From assembly GCA_028226535.1 (NCBI GenBank), contig JAOJEG010000001.1:1-64000 (forward strand): DNA of 64,000 bases, given 5' to 3'. The stretch comes from Candidatus Pelagibacter sp. (GTDB lineage: Bacteria; Pseudomonadota; Alphaproteobacteria; Pelagibacterales; Pelagibacteraceae). The notes under the pieces are model-generated. The model worked only from the letters and a program-made list of their open reading frames with translations. It was not told the DNA's origin and searched no databases. Positions within the stretch are counted from its first letter, which is position 1; every line of letters begins with the position of its first letter. Made by a program: the position numbers and the translations under genes. Positions 42,193-52,143 of the stretch are shown here, piece by piece.

Positions 42193-43878
42193 ATGAGCGA
42201 TGTTAAATCAGATATTCAAATAGCTAGAGAAGCTAAAATGCAACCTATAAATGATATTTTAGCAAAAATAAATGTGCCCGATGAAAGTGCTGCTTTCAGC
42301 CCAATGGGAAGACACATCGCAAAAATTAACTTAGAGTATCTTGATACTTTAAAAGACAAACCTGATGGTAAATTAATTCTAGTTACTGCAATAACTCCTA
42401 CTCCTGCTGGTGAAGGTAAAACTACAACTTCAGTTGGATTAAATGATGGTTTAAATAAAATTGGAAAAAAATCTATTGTTTGTTTAAGAGAGCCCAGCCT
42501 TGGACCATCGTTTGGCATGAAAGGTGGAGCTGCAGGCGGAGGTTATGCACAAGTAGTTCCAATGGAACAAATTAATTTACATTTTACTGGTGATTTTCAT
42601 GCAATAACTTCAGCTCACAATCTCCTATCAGCATTAATTGATAATCATATTTATTGGGGAAATAAATTAGATATAGACGTTAGAAGAATTGTTTGGAAAA
42701 GAGTAATGGACATGAATGATCGTTCATTAAGATCTATTAATATTAATTTAGGAGGTGTTGCTAATGGTTTTCCAAGAGAAGATGGTTTTGATATTACCGT
42801 TGCTTCCGAAATCATGGCAATCTTTTGTTTATCCAATGATTTAGAAGATTTAGAAAAAAGAATTGGGAATATAACAATTGCATACACAAGAGATAAGAAA
42901 CCTGTATTTGCTAAAGATTTAAAAGCTCAAGGTCCTATGACTGTGTTATTAAAAGATGCAATAAGACCTAACGTAACTCAAACTTTAGAAAACAATCCGG
43001 CAATTATTCATGGTGGTCCTTTTGCAAATATTGCACATGGATGTAATTCTGTAATTGCAACAAAAACTGGATTAAAACTTGCTGACTATGTGGTAACTGA
43101 AGCAGGCTTTGGTGCAGACCTAGGTGCTGAAAAATTTCTAGATATCAAATGTAGAAAGTCAAATTTAAAACCAAGTTGTGTGGTTATTGTTGCAACTATT
43201 AGAGCTCTAAAGATGCATGGTGGTGTTGCAAAAGATGATCTTAAAAATGAAAACGTAGATGCTCTAAAAAAAGGACTTGTTAATCTTGAAAGACATATTC
43301 AAAACGTTCAAAAATTTGGTCTTCCTGTGGCTGTTGCGGTTAATCATTTTGTTAAAGATACTGACAATGAGGTAAAAGCTTTAATAGAATTTTGTGATGG
43401 AATGGGAGTTAAAGCAAGTCTATGTACTCATTGGGCTAATGGTGGAGAAGGTACAAAAGAACTAGCAGCTCATGTTTCTGACTTATGTGAAAAAAATGAG
43501 GCAAAATTTCAATTTTTGTATGAAAGCAAAACTCAATTATTTAAAAAGATAGAAACTATAGCTAAAGAAATTTATAGAGCTGACGAAGTTATAGCTGACA
43601 CAAAAATTAGAGATCAATTAAAAGGTTTTGAAGATGCAGGTTTTGGAGAATTGCCTATTTGTGTGGCTAAAACTCAGTATAGTTTTTCAACTGATCCAAA
43701 CCTTAAAGGCGCACCTTCAGGACACGCTTTACCTATAAGGGAAATTAGACTTTCATCTGGAGCAGAATTTATTGTTGTGGTTTGTGGGGCTATTATGACA
43801 ATGCCTGGATTACCTAGAGTTCCAGCAGCAGACTCTATAAAGCTTAATAAAGATGGTGAGATTGAAGGTTTATTTTAA
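42193..43878 (+). CDS. fhs: Formate-tetrahydrofolate ligase
   Basis: 561 aa, full length. The P-loop is [16 protein letters not shown] near residue 68; [20 protein letters not shown] and [16 protein letters not shown] are hallmark FTHFS segments. It interconverts formate, THF and ATP with 10-formyl-THF. Next to sox-type genes it probably runs in the direction that releases formate and ATP from methyl groups, which is established for SAR11-type one-carbon oxidation; the direction is inference here. Converges with the amidotransferase gene, one base apart. Confidence 0.95.
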   Translation: MSDVKSDIQIAREAKMQPINDILAKINVPDESAAFSPMGRHIAKINLEYLDTLKDKPDGKLILVTAITPTPAGEGKTTTSVGLNDGLNKIGKKSIVCLREPSLGPSFGMKGGAAGGGYAQVVPMEQINLHFTGDFHAITSAHNLLSALIDNHIYWGNKLDIDVRRIVWKRVMDMNDRSLRSININLGGVANGFPREDGFDITVASEIMAIFCLSNDLEDLEKRIGNITIAYTRDKKPVFAKDLKAQGPMTVLLKDAIRPNVTQTLENNPAIIHGGPFANIAHGCNSVIATKTGLKLADYVVTEAGFGADLGAEKFLDIKCRKSNLKPSCVVIVATIRALKMHGGVAKDDLKNENVDALKKGLVNLERHIQNVQKFGLPVAVAVNHFVKDTDNEVKALIEFCDGMGVKASLCTHWANGGEGTKELAAHVSDLCEKNEAKFQFLYESKTQLFKKIETIAKEIYRADEVIADTKIRDQLKGFEDAGFGELPICVAKTQYSFSTDPNLKGAPSGHALPIREIRLSSGAEFIVVVCGAIMTMPGLPRVPAADSIKLNKDGEIEGLF

Positions 43879-43879
43879 A

Positions 43880-44671
43880 TTAAATTTTAAGATAATTAAG
43901 CCAATTTCTAACTTCGCAAGTTCTGTCATTAAAGTTCAATAATTCATTCTCGGACTGTATATATGAGACATGATTTTGATAATCTTCTTCACTAGAAAAA
44001 TTTTTATTTTTAAATAGTCGTTCTTTTCTACCAGCCATAAGGTTTAGCATCTGAAAATATTCATAATCAGGATGGTACTGTAGTCCAATTATTTCTGAGT
44101 TTCCTGCAGAAAAACTTACACCCATCACATTATTAACTTTGTCACTCGATAAAAGAATAGCATTTTTTGGTAGTTCACTCACTTCATCAAAATTGAAAGC
44201 TGGTGATGTAAAAATTTTTTTTTTATCTTTGTATATAAAGTGTTTCTGACCCTCATTATTAACAATTACATCTGATGCAATTCCTATATGAGCACCATTT
44301 TTTCCAGGGTTTACTTTGCCCCCAGCTGCTGTTGAACAGACTTGTAATCCCCAACAAATTGCTAAAACCTTTTTTTTATGATCAAAACAATTAGATGCAA
44401 AATTAATATGCTTTTTAATTACATCAGTCATATCATTTAATCTCATTGCTCCACCTGTAAATACAATGCCATTAAATTTTTCCATATTTTCTAGAGCATT
44501 TTTTGTTTCATCATCATGTCCAGGATTTATAATTTCTGTATTCGTTAAAGGCTCTAACTTTAAAATTAAATTTTTTAAATTATCTGCTGCAGAAGCTCCA
44601 GCCGCTTTAATAAAAAACTCACTATCTTCTCTAATATTTCCTTCAACAATTAAAATATTTAAATTATTCAT
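43880..44671 (-). CDS. Class I glutamine amidotransferase-like protein
   Basis: 263 aa. The nucleophile cysteine is in VLAICWGLQVCSTAAGG near residue 105, and the His and partner acid are in IGLQYHPDYEYFQ near residue 200. The protein resembles GuaA-N/YfeJ-type glutamine amidotransferases without a synthetase partner. Such stand-alone enzymes hydrolyse glutamine or gamma-glutamyl amides. Its start overlaps the stop of the alcohol dehydrogenase gene by one base, so it is part of the glycerol-linked operon; the link to glycerol is not obvious. Confidence 0.85.
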   Translation of the reverse strand: MNNLNILIVEGNIREDSEFFIKAAGASAADNLKNLILKLEPLTNTEIINPGHDDETKNALENMEKFNGIVFTGGAMRLNDMTDVIKKHINFASNCFDHKKKVLAICWGLQVCSTAAGGKVNPGKNGAHIGIASDVIVNNEGQKHFIYKDKKKIFTSPAFNFDEVSELPKNAILLSSDKVNNVMGVSFSAGNSEIIGLQYHPDYEYFQMLNLMAGRKERLFKNKNFSSEEDYQNHVSYIQSENELLNFNDRTCEVRNWLNYLKI

Positions 44672-45831
44672 TAAAATAATTCTCCTGACATACTGTGTTG
44701 ATACATTAGTTTCATATCTGCTTTAGTTAATTTTTTTGGGTTTCCTCCAGTTGAAGGGTCTGCTAAAGCCATTTTTGACAACCTATCAAGATCAAAATCT
44801 TCTTCATTTATTACCTCTGATAATTTATGAGGTATATCTAGCTTTTTTCTTAAATCCAAAATCCAATTAATAAAACCATCAAAAGAGCGATCGTTAAGTT
44901 CCAAGTAATCACAAATCTTAATTATTTTTTTTTCAATTACATTTTTATTAAAGGTTAATACGTAAGGCATAAATATTGCATTGGACAAGCCGTGATGAAC
45001 ATTGTTTAAAGCATTAACAGGATGGCTTAATGAGTGAATTGCACCTAAGCCTTTTTGAAATGCAGTTGAGCCCATACTAGCTGCTGTTAACATATTCTGT
45101 CTTGCTTCTATATTTGATCCATTATTTACAGCTTCTAACAACCAATCATTAATTATTCTGATACCCTCTAAAGCAATCCCGTCAGCCATTGGATGATATC
45201 CAGGTGCACAATAAGCTTCTAAATTATGGGCTAAAGCATCCATACCTGTTGCAGCTGTAATTTTTGATGGTAGCCCAACTGTTAAAACTGGATCTAAAAT
45301 AACTATAGAGGGCAAAAATTTAGGATGAAAAATTATATTTTTAACACCCGTTTCCTCATTTAAAATTACAGAAGCACGTCCTGTTTCTGATCCAGTTCCT
45401 GCGGTTGTTGGTACAGCTATAATTGGTGCTATTTTTTCAGAATTGGCTTTAGTCCAATTATCTCCTACGTCCTCAAAATCCCATATAGGCAATGTTTGGC
45501 CTGACATAAATGCAATTGCTTTACCAACATCAAGGCCGCTACCACCTCCAAAAGCTATTACACCATCACAGTTATTTTTATTATAATAATTAGCACCCTC
45601 AGTCACGTTTGTACCAGTTGGATTACCTACTACATCAGAATATAGTTCAACTAAAATACCGTGTTCTTTTAAATTGTTTAAAGCATCAATTACAATTTTT
45701 GATTTAGCAAGACCATTATCGGTTACCAACAATGGTTTATTAATATTTAATATTTTGCAAGCATTGCTTAAATCTTTTATTCTATCTTTTCCAACCCACA
45801 TGGATGTTGGGTAATTCCAATTTGATTTCAT
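44671..45831 (-). CDS. Iron-containing alcohol dehydrogenase
   Basis: 386 aa group III alcohol dehydrogenase. The NAD-binding loop is FGGGSGLDVGKAIAFM near residue 95; the metal site comes from MDALAHNLEAYCAP near residue 195 and AIHSLSHPVNAL with HHGLSNAIFM near residue 265. The family reduces or oxidises short alcohols and diols, such as 1,3-propanediol or lactaldehyde. Placed between a GpsA-like and an amidotransferase gene; a role in glycerol or related C3-polyol use is likely but the substrate cannot be told. Confidence 0.88.
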   Translation of the reverse strand: MKSNWNYPTSMWVGKDRIKDLSNACKILNINKPLLVTDNGLAKSKIVIDALNNLKEHGILVELYSDVVGNPTGTNVTEGANYYNKNNCDGVIAFGGGSGLDVGKAIAFMSGQTLPIWDFEDVGDNWTKANSEKIAPIIAVPTTAGTGSETGRASVILNEETGVKNIIFHPKFLPSIVILDPVLTVGLPSKITAATGMDALAHNLEAYCAPGYHPMADGIALEGIRIINDWLLEAVNNGSNIEARQNMLTAASMGSTAFQKGLGAIHSLSHPVNALNNVHHGLSNAIFMPYVLTFNKNVIEKKIIKICDYLELNDRSFDGFINWILDLRKKLDIPHKLSEVINEEDFDLDRLSKMALADPSTGGNPKKLTKADMKLMYQHSMSGELF

Positions 45832-46860
45832 TTACCAATTAATTTGTAATTTTTTATTTTCACAAATAGTACTTAACATATTAAACATTAGTGGAAAATT
45901 TTTATTATCTAGATCTTCAAGTATTCTTGGTCCAATTTCTAAAGCAAGTTGAGCACCTTCTACAGTAACATTTTGCATAAACTTTTCTTTGGCATCATTA
46001 TATAGGTATCCTTCACCTAAATATTTTCCCATTAAACTATTTCTTCCACCAATGGCACTAACATACAAATCACCAAGACCTGCTAAACCATAAACTGTTT
46101 CTGGTTTGCCTCCATAGTGAGAAACGAATTCAACCATTTCTGAAATTGATCTATGGATTAATGAAGCTGCAGTATTTAAAAAATATTTAGATTGAAGTTC
46201 TTTTGTCGCTTTTGAGTTACTCAACCCCTCAGAGGCACCTATTAACATTGAATATATATTTTTGATTGCTCCTGACAACTCTACTCCAGTAATATCTTCT
46301 GATATTTCTGTAGAATAATAATTGGTTGAAATAATATTTTTTAATGACAAACACTCTTTTATGTTTTGATTGGCTATGACTGTTCCAGTTCTCATTTTAT
46401 TTGCTAAACCAGCTGCTAAACATGGACCTTTGATGGCTGAAATATTAATTTCTGAGTGACCATTTTTTTCTAATATGTTTTTAATTTTATCAGATAAAGT
46501 TGTAAGCTCATTTTCTACTATTGATAAACCTTTTGTTAATAAAACAATTGGTAATTTTTTTTTGTAATTCTTAGATATTTGTTTTGCAAACCATTCAATT
46601 CCTATTGAGCTAATTCCTGCAACAACTAAATCTAAATCTTTTTCTAAAAGAGGCTGCAATTCTTTTAATTGGACAAATTTTATTTCTTTTGGAAGCTTTG
46701 TTTTTAATCCAGGATGAAGATGATCATTTGAAATGATGTCTTTTATCAAATTATCCTCTAAATGAGTTCCTACAATTGTAACATCATTTTTGTTTTCAAC
46801 ACAAGGAACAGCAAAAGCAGACCCCATCGCACCAGCGCCTATTATGATTATTTTTTTCAT
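45832..46860 (-). CDS. NAD(P)-dependent glycerol-3-phosphate dehydrogenase-like protein
   Basis: 342 aa GpsA fold. The NAD loop is IIGAGAMGSAFAVPCVENKN; the catalytic lysine lies in GVELSGAIKNIYSMLIGA and the substrate region in GLAGLGDLYVSAIGGRNSLM. It interconverts glycerol-3-phosphate and dihydroxyacetone phosphate. Next to glycerol kinase and without glpD, it probably works in the oxidative, catabolic direction. A biosynthetic gpsA is expected elsewhere, so this may be a second copy specialised for catabolism (inference). Confidence 0.85.
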   Translation of the reverse strand: MKKIIIIGAGAMGSAFAVPCVENKNDVTIVGTHLEDNLIKDIISNDHLHPGLKTKLPKEIKFVQLKELQPLLEKDLDLVVAGISSIGIEWFAKQISKNYKKKLPIVLLTKGLSIVENELTTLSDKIKNILEKNGHSEINISAIKGPCLAAGLANKMRTGTVIANQNIKECLSLKNIISTNYYSTEISEDITGVELSGAIKNIYSMLIGASEGLSNSKATKELQSKYFLNTAASLIHRSISEMVEFVSHYGGKPETVYGLAGLGDLYVSAIGGRNSLMGKYLGEGYLYNDAKEKFMQNVTVEGAQLALEIGPRILEDLDNKNFPLMFNMLSTICENKKLQINW

Positions 46861-46870
46861 AAGCTATAAA

Positions 46871-48349
46871 TTAAGCTAAAGTTTTTCTAATTGCTTGTTG
46901 CCACCCTTTCAATAATTTGATTCTTAAATTTTTCTTAATTTTAGGGGTAAAAATGGCATCTTTTTTCCATTTATTTTTTATTTCTTCTAAAGATTTAAAT
47001 TCACCTGCCTGATATCCTGCAAAAAAGGCTGCGCCTAATGCTGTAGTTTCTTGAATAACAGGTCGTAATACTTTTGTATTCAAAATGTCAGATAAAAACT
47101 GAGAAAACCAGTCGTTTGCAACCATACCACCATCAACTTTAATAATATTAGGTCTAGATCCATCTTTTTTCATAGCATCAAACAAATCATAACTCTGATA
47201 AGCAACTGACTCTATTACTGCTCTAACTAAATTTTTCCAATCTGTATTTCTCGTTAGTCCAGTTATCAATCCCTTGGCTTCTGCTTTCCAATAAGGGGCT
47301 CCTAAACCTGTAAATGCTGGAACAACATATACTCCATCGTTATCAATTATAGATTTTGAAATTTTTTCAGTTTCTTGAGCATTATCAATCAGTTTAATCT
47401 TATCTCTTAACCACTGAACACCAGCACCTGCAATAAATATAGAGCCCTCTAATGCATACGTATTTTTATTTTTTAATCTGTAGCAAATTGTAGTTAATAA
47501 TTTATTTTTGGATAAAATTTTTTTATTTCCTGTATTTATTATAGCAAAGGCGCCTGTACCATATGTGCTTTTAACAGAACCTTTATCAAAACAAGCTTGC
47601 CCAACTGCAGCTGCTTGTTGATCTCCTAATACTGCATTAATTGGTATTTCTTCACCTATAATTTTCTTAGAAGTTGTTCCAAAATCATCTGCAGAATTTT
47701 TTACTTTTGGTAAAATAGATTTTGAAATATTTAGTTTTTTTAAGATTTCATCATCCCATTTATTTGAATTTATATTGTACATCATAGTTCTACTTGCATT
47801 AGTTGCGTCAGTAAAATGATGTTTTTTATTTGTTAATCTCCAAATTAAAAAGGTATCCATTGTTCCAAACATCAATTGTTTATTTTTCAAAAGTTTTTTT
47901 GATATTGGAACATTATCTAATATCCATTTTACTTTTGTTGCTGAAAAGTACGGATCAATAAATAGGCCCGTTTTGTGCCTAAATAAATTTTCTAATTTTC
48001 TTTTTTTTAAATTTTCACAAATTTTACTTGTTCTTCTATCTTGCCAAACAATTGCATTATATACTGGCTTGCCAGTCTTTTTATCCCAAAGAATTGTTGT
48101 TTCTCTTTGATTTGTAATTCCAATTGAAATCACCTTTGCTTTTAAATTTTTACTTTTTTTAATTGATTGTCTAATTGTTTTTAAAGTCACCTTCCAAATT
48201 TCCTCTGGATTGTGTTCAACCCACCCTGATTTTGGAAAAATTTGTTGAAACTCATATTGAGAAGAAAAAACTTTTCTTCCTTTTAAGTCAAATAAGATTG
48301 ATCTACTTGAAGTAGTTCCTTGGTCAATTGAAAGAATAAGTTTTTTCAT
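46871..48349 (-). CDS. glpK: Glycerol kinase
   Basis: 492 aa, normal length. The phosphate-1 loop is SIDQGTTSSRSILFDLKG, the glycerol-binding segment is WVEHNPEEIW and GITNQRETTILWDKKTGKP, and the second ATP-binding loop is YGTGAFAIINTG. It traps glycerol as glycerol-3-phosphate. It is first in its operon (glpK, GpsA-like, iron ADH, amidotransferase), divergent from tmm. No glpF or glpD is seen nearby. Confidence 0.95.
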   Translation of the reverse strand: MKKLILSIDQGTTSSRSILFDLKGRKVFSSQYEFQQIFPKSGWVEHNPEEIWKVTLKTIRQSIKKSKNLKAKVISIGITNQRETTILWDKKTGKPVYNAIVWQDRRTSKICENLKKRKLENLFRHKTGLFIDPYFSATKVKWILDNVPISKKLLKNKQLMFGTMDTFLIWRLTNKKHHFTDATNASRTMMYNINSNKWDDEILKKLNISKSILPKVKNSADDFGTTSKKIIGEEIPINAVLGDQQAAAVGQACFDKGSVKSTYGTGAFAIINTGNKKILSKNKLLTTICYRLKNKNTYALEGSIFIAGAGVQWLRDKIKLIDNAQETEKISKSIIDNDGVYVVPAFTGLGAPYWKAEAKGLITGLTRNTDWKNLVRAVIESVAYQSYDLFDAMKKDGSRPNIIKVDGGMVANDWFSQFLSDILNTKVLRPVIQETTALGAAFFAGYQAGEFKSLEEIKNKWKKDAIFTPKIKKNLRIKLLKGWQQAIRKTLA

Positions 48350-48464
48350 TGAGCAAATTATAAATTATTTAATTAAATATTGCATACATTGAATAATTAA
48401 TTCTTTTAATTTCTTATATTTTGTGAGTAAATAAAACATATAAAATATTTACTGGAGATAATTA

Positions 48465-49796
48465 ATGACAAAAATTGCTATAATTGGTGCAGGTCCCTGT
48501 GGATTATCAATGCTAAGATCATTTGAACAAGCTGAAAAAAAAGGTGAAAAAATACCTGAAATAGTATGTTTTGATAAACAAGACGATTGGGGTGGTTTAT
48601 GGAATTACAGTTGGAGAACTGGTTCTGATCAATATGGAGACCCTATTCCAAATAGCATGTATAGATATCTTTGGTCCAATGGACCAAAAGAGTGTCTTGA
48701 GTTTGCCGATTATTCCTTTGATGAACATTTTGGCCAACCAATACCATCATTTCCACCTAGAGAAGTTTTGTATGATTACATTCTTGGAAGAGTGAAAAAA
48801 GGAAATCTTAAAAATAAAATTAAATTCAACACAACTGTAACAAATGTTACATATAACAATGATAGTTTTAATCTGACTTATAGAGATAAGAAAAATAATA
48901 TAATTTTAAATGAAACATTTGATTATGTGGTAGTCTCAACAGGTCACTTCTCAGTTCCTTTTATCCCAGAATATCCTGGGATGAAATCTTTTCCTGGAAG
49001 AATAATGCATTCACATGATTTTAGAGATGCTGAAGAATTTAGAGGAAAAAATGTTATTGTTCTTGGTAGTAGTTACTCTGCAGAAGATGTGGCTTTACAA
49101 TGCCATAAATATGGAGCAAGAAGTGTAACTATTGGATACAGACATAATCCAATGGGATTTAAATGGCCTAAAGGAATGAAAGAAGTTTATCATCTTGATA
49201 AACTTGAAGGTAACAAGGCTATTTTTAAAGATGGTCACGAACAAGAAGCAGATGCTGTAATTCTATGCACCGGTTATCTTCATCATTTTCCTTTTCTTAC
49301 GGAAGATCTTAAACTTCAAACACATAACAGATTATATCCACCAAAATTATATAAAGGGGTTGTTTGGGAAAATAATCACAAGTTAATGTACTTAGGAATG
49401 CAAGATCAATTTCACACTTTTAATATGTTTGATTGTCAAGCTTGGTTTGCAAGAGATGTTATTATGGGTAAAATTAAAATACCAAGCGAAACTGATATTA
49501 AAGATGATATCAATAAATGGGTTTCAATGGAAGAAAAATTAGAAAACCCAGATCAAATGATCGATTTTCAAACAGAATACACAAAAGAACTTCATTCTTT
49601 ATCTGATTATCCCAAAATTGATTTTGAGTTAATTAGGAAACATTTTAAAGAGTGGGAGCATCACAAAGTTGAAGACATTATGACTTACAGAAATAAATCT
49701 TTTTCTTCACCTGTGACTGGTTCTACTGGTCCAGTTCACCACACACCGTGGGAGACAGCAATGGATGACTCTTTGAAAACTTTTTTAAACAAATAG
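48465..49796 (+). CDS. tmm: Trimethylamine monooxygenase (flavin-containing monooxygenase)
   Basis: 443 aa bacterial FMO. FAD loop GAGPCG (residues 8-13), the FMO identifying motif FPGRIMHSHDFRD near residue 170 (pattern FxGxxxHSxxF), and the NADPH loop GSSYSAEDVA near residue 200. It oxidises TMA to TMAO with NADPH and oxygen. The identity as Tmm rather than a generic FMO rests on the TMAO transporter and demethylase genes that follow. A TGGAG ribosome site lies 9 nt before the ATG. Confidence 0.92.
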   Translation: MTKIAIIGAGPCGLSMLRSFEQAEKKGEKIPEIVCFDKQDDWGGLWNYSWRTGSDQYGDPIPNSMYRYLWSNGPKECLEFADYSFDEHFGQPIPSFPPREVLYDYILGRVKKGNLKNKIKFNTTVTNVTYNNDSFNLTYRDKKNNIILNETFDYVVVSTGHFSVPFIPEYPGMKSFPGRIMHSHDFRDAEEFRGKNVIVLGSSYSAEDVALQCHKYGARSVTIGYRHNPMGFKWPKGMKEVYHLDKLEGNKAIFKDGHEQEADAVILCTGYLHHFPFLTEDLKLQTHNRLYPPKLYKGVVWENNHKLMYLGMQDQFHTFNMFDCQAWFARDVIMGKIKIPSETDIKDDINKWVSMEEKLENPDQMIDFQTEYTKELHSLSDYPKIDFELIRKHFKEWEHHKVEDIMTYRNKSFSSPVTGSTGPVHHTPWETAMDDSLKTFLNK

Positions 49797-49815
49797 AAGT
49801 AATATTAAGATATTT

Positions 49816-49980
49816 TTAATCTTCTTTTTTAAAATAAGGAATCAAAAAAACAAAACAGGCAATTAAAAAAAATAAACTTCCAAACATTGCCCAAAAATTA
49901 CCAATACTAGATATTATAAATCCAATTGCTGAAATTATAAACAGAATCCATCCAATCATGTTGATTGTTTCATTTTTCAT
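49816..49980 (-). CDS. 54-aa double-pass membrane protein
   Basis: A complete short frame starts MKNETINMIGWILFIISAIG, has two hydrophobic helices (the second within FGSLFFLIACFVFLIPYF) and ends KKED, a shape common to real small membrane proteins with a charged C-terminal anchor. It starts 6 nt after the TMAO permease stop codon on the same strand, so it is the last gene of that operon. Function unknown; it may be a small accessory subunit. Confidence 0.6.
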   Translation of the reverse strand: MKNETINMIGWILFIISAIGFIISSIGNFWAMFGSLFFLIACFVFLIPYFKKED

Positions 49981-49986
49981 GTTTTT

Positions 49987-52140
49987 TTATTGAATTCCGA
50001 GATGTTGTTTTCTTTGATTAACCCAGGTTCTTATCAAATTATCAAATATTAAACCAATGAAGGCAACGCAGATACCTAAGGTCAAACCAATACCAGCACC
50101 ATTTTTATCTGATAATGCTTTCAAAATGTATTGTCCTAAATCTTCTGTACCAATAAATGCTCCAATAATCACCATAAACAAAGCAAAAACAATTGTTTGA
50201 TTTAAACCAAGCATCATGTGTGGAAAAGCTAAAGGAAATTCTATTTTAGTTAATCTTTGAAATTTATTTACACCTGACATAGTTGCAGCTTCATGCAAAC
50301 CAACTGGAACACTTCTTAGACCTTCAATAGTGTACCTTGTTGCAGGTATAGTTGCATAAACAACTACAGCAATTAAGACTGAAGTGTCTGTAATTCCAAA
50401 AAGCATCATTACTGGAATTAAATATACAAATGATGGAAAAGTTTGAAATATATCGCAAATACCAAGCATAAAAGCAGCTGATTTTTTATTTTGAAAGCAT
50501 AAAGTTCCAACGGTAAATCCAATTAAACAAGAAATTACTACTCCAAAAGTTGCCATGTACAATGTAACTAGCGCCCTATCCCACCACGGGCTAAACGCAA
50601 TAAATAATGTCAAAGCACAAACTACTAAAGCTGAACGAATTCCTCCAATCAAATACCCTGCTCCAACAGCTAACACTAAAGTGGCTACCGCAGGCATTCT
50701 TAAATATAAAGCTCTCATTGGTTGAAGCACATCTTGAATTAGCCATGTATTAAATGCTTTAATATACACGAAGAAAGTATCAAAAATCCAATCAACTCCT
50801 TTATTCCAAAAATCTGCGGTTGATATTCCTTTATTGTGAGGAACTTCAAACAAGTAATTAAAACTACCTTTAAAAATAAAAGTACCAACATATGCAAGAA
50901 TTATTCCAATTATTACTGAGCCTGCAAAAAATATTACATTTTTATTCCTTTGAAAATATGTCAGATTTCCAAAATAATCTGTTTGTTTATTTGCCCAAGC
51001 CAAAGACATTTTATCAAGGAGAATTGCAATTAAACTTATACACAACCCAGCTTCTAGCGCTAATCCGATATTAAGTTGGTTCAATGCCAATAATAAATTA
51101 AATCCTAAACCTTTGGCACCAATGAATGCAGATATTACTGCCATTGAAAAACAAACCATAATAACTTGATTAACTCCAATTAAAATATCTCGTCTTGCTG
51201 TAGGAATTAATACTTTGAGCATTAGTTGCCAATTTGTACAGCCACTCATTCGTCCAGCTTCAATAACTTCTGGTGGGATAGCTCTTAAACCTAAAATTGT
51301 AAGCAGTATCATTGGTGGAACCGCAACAACCATTGTAATAATTACGGCAGCATGATCACCAACTCCAAAAAGAACTAGCGCAGGAACTAATACAGCGTAC
51401 TGTGGCATAGTTTGCATTACTAAAAGAATTGGATACAAAGCTTTTTCAACACGTTTACTTTTGTATGCTGCTATACCCAAACCTAATCCAAAAATAAACG
51501 AGAGTGGAGCTGCAACCAGTATAAAAGAGAGTGTTTGCATTGAGGGCTTCCATTGACCAAATATTGAAATATAAATCATCGTTAAGCCTGCAAATAATGC
51601 TAGTCCTTTTCCACTTAACTTATAAGAAAGTATTGTTGCTCCAGCTGCAACTACGGTCCACGGTAAACCTGGTAACTCTAACCATGGATAAGCATCGATG
51701 AAATCCCAACTAGTAAATGCAACTATAGTCTCTAATCCGCCCAACAAAATCTCTCTAATTAATTCAATTAAAAAAGTCATTATTGATGTTAAATTTCTAC
51801 TTATTTGCAACAATAATGGCCGAGTTTTAAACTCTTGAGTGTCTTCATTCCAAAACTCCATTGGCATCCACTCGTTCATCAAGAAAAACAAAGAGTCGTT
51901 TATCCAAATTGGTAACCATCCGAGTAATGGAGGCAATCTCCAAAATACATCAAAAGCATAATACCTAACTTCTTTACCTAAGAAGAAATAAACACTTTGA
52001 TTTGGGTCTTTAATGAATTCTGCTTGACCTCTTATAAATTTATAAGTTTCGGGTACCTCGATTGCAAAACACAAAGCAAAAAATACTGCTAATAAAAATA
52101 ACCATTGAAATAATTTTGGATATTTTTTTAAATATTCCAT
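49987..52140 (-). CDS. tmoW: TMAO/betaine-type ABC permease, fused double ProW
   Basis: 717 aa, twice a ProW core. The first permease domain is about 170-370 (QTMPQYAVLVPALVLFG, EAA loop PPEVIEAGRMSGCTNWQL) and the second about 530-700 (FPSFVYLIPVMMLFGI, EAA loop VPVGLHEAATMSGVNKFQRL). Both halves retain an EAA loop and so can contact ATPase subunits, which makes the fusion a ready-made transmembrane dimer. In the context of tdm, tmm and the binding protein at 54739 this is the TMAO importer permease. Confidence 0.9.
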   Translation of the reverse strand: MEYLKKYPKLFQWLFLLAVFFALCFAIEVPETYKFIRGQAEFIKDPNQSVYFFLGKEVRYYAFDVFWRLPPLLGWLPIWINDSLFFLMNEWMPMEFWNEDTQEFKTRPLLLQISRNLTSIMTFLIELIREILLGGLETIVAFTSWDFIDAYPWLELPGLPWTVVAAGATILSYKLSGKGLALFAGLTMIYISIFGQWKPSMQTLSFILVAAPLSFIFGLGLGIAAYKSKRVEKALYPILLVMQTMPQYAVLVPALVLFGVGDHAAVIITMVVAVPPMILLTILGLRAIPPEVIEAGRMSGCTNWQLMLKVLIPTARRDILIGVNQVIMVCFSMAVISAFIGAKGLGFNLLLALNQLNIGLALEAGLCISLIAILLDKMSLAWANKQTDYFGNLTYFQRNKNVIFFAGSVIIGIILAYVGTFIFKGSFNYLFEVPHNKGISTADFWNKGVDWIFDTFFVYIKAFNTWLIQDVLQPMRALYLRMPAVATLVLAVGAGYLIGGIRSALVVCALTLFIAFSPWWDRALVTLYMATFGVVISCLIGFTVGTLCFQNKKSAAFMLGICDIFQTFPSFVYLIPVMMLFGITDTSVLIAVVVYATIPATRYTIEGLRSVPVGLHEAATMSGVNKFQRLTKIEFPLAFPHMMLGLNQTIVFALFMVIIGAFIGTEDLGQYILKALSDKNGAGIGLTLGICVAFIGLIFDNLIRTWVNQRKQHLGIQ

Positions 52141-52143
52141 ATT

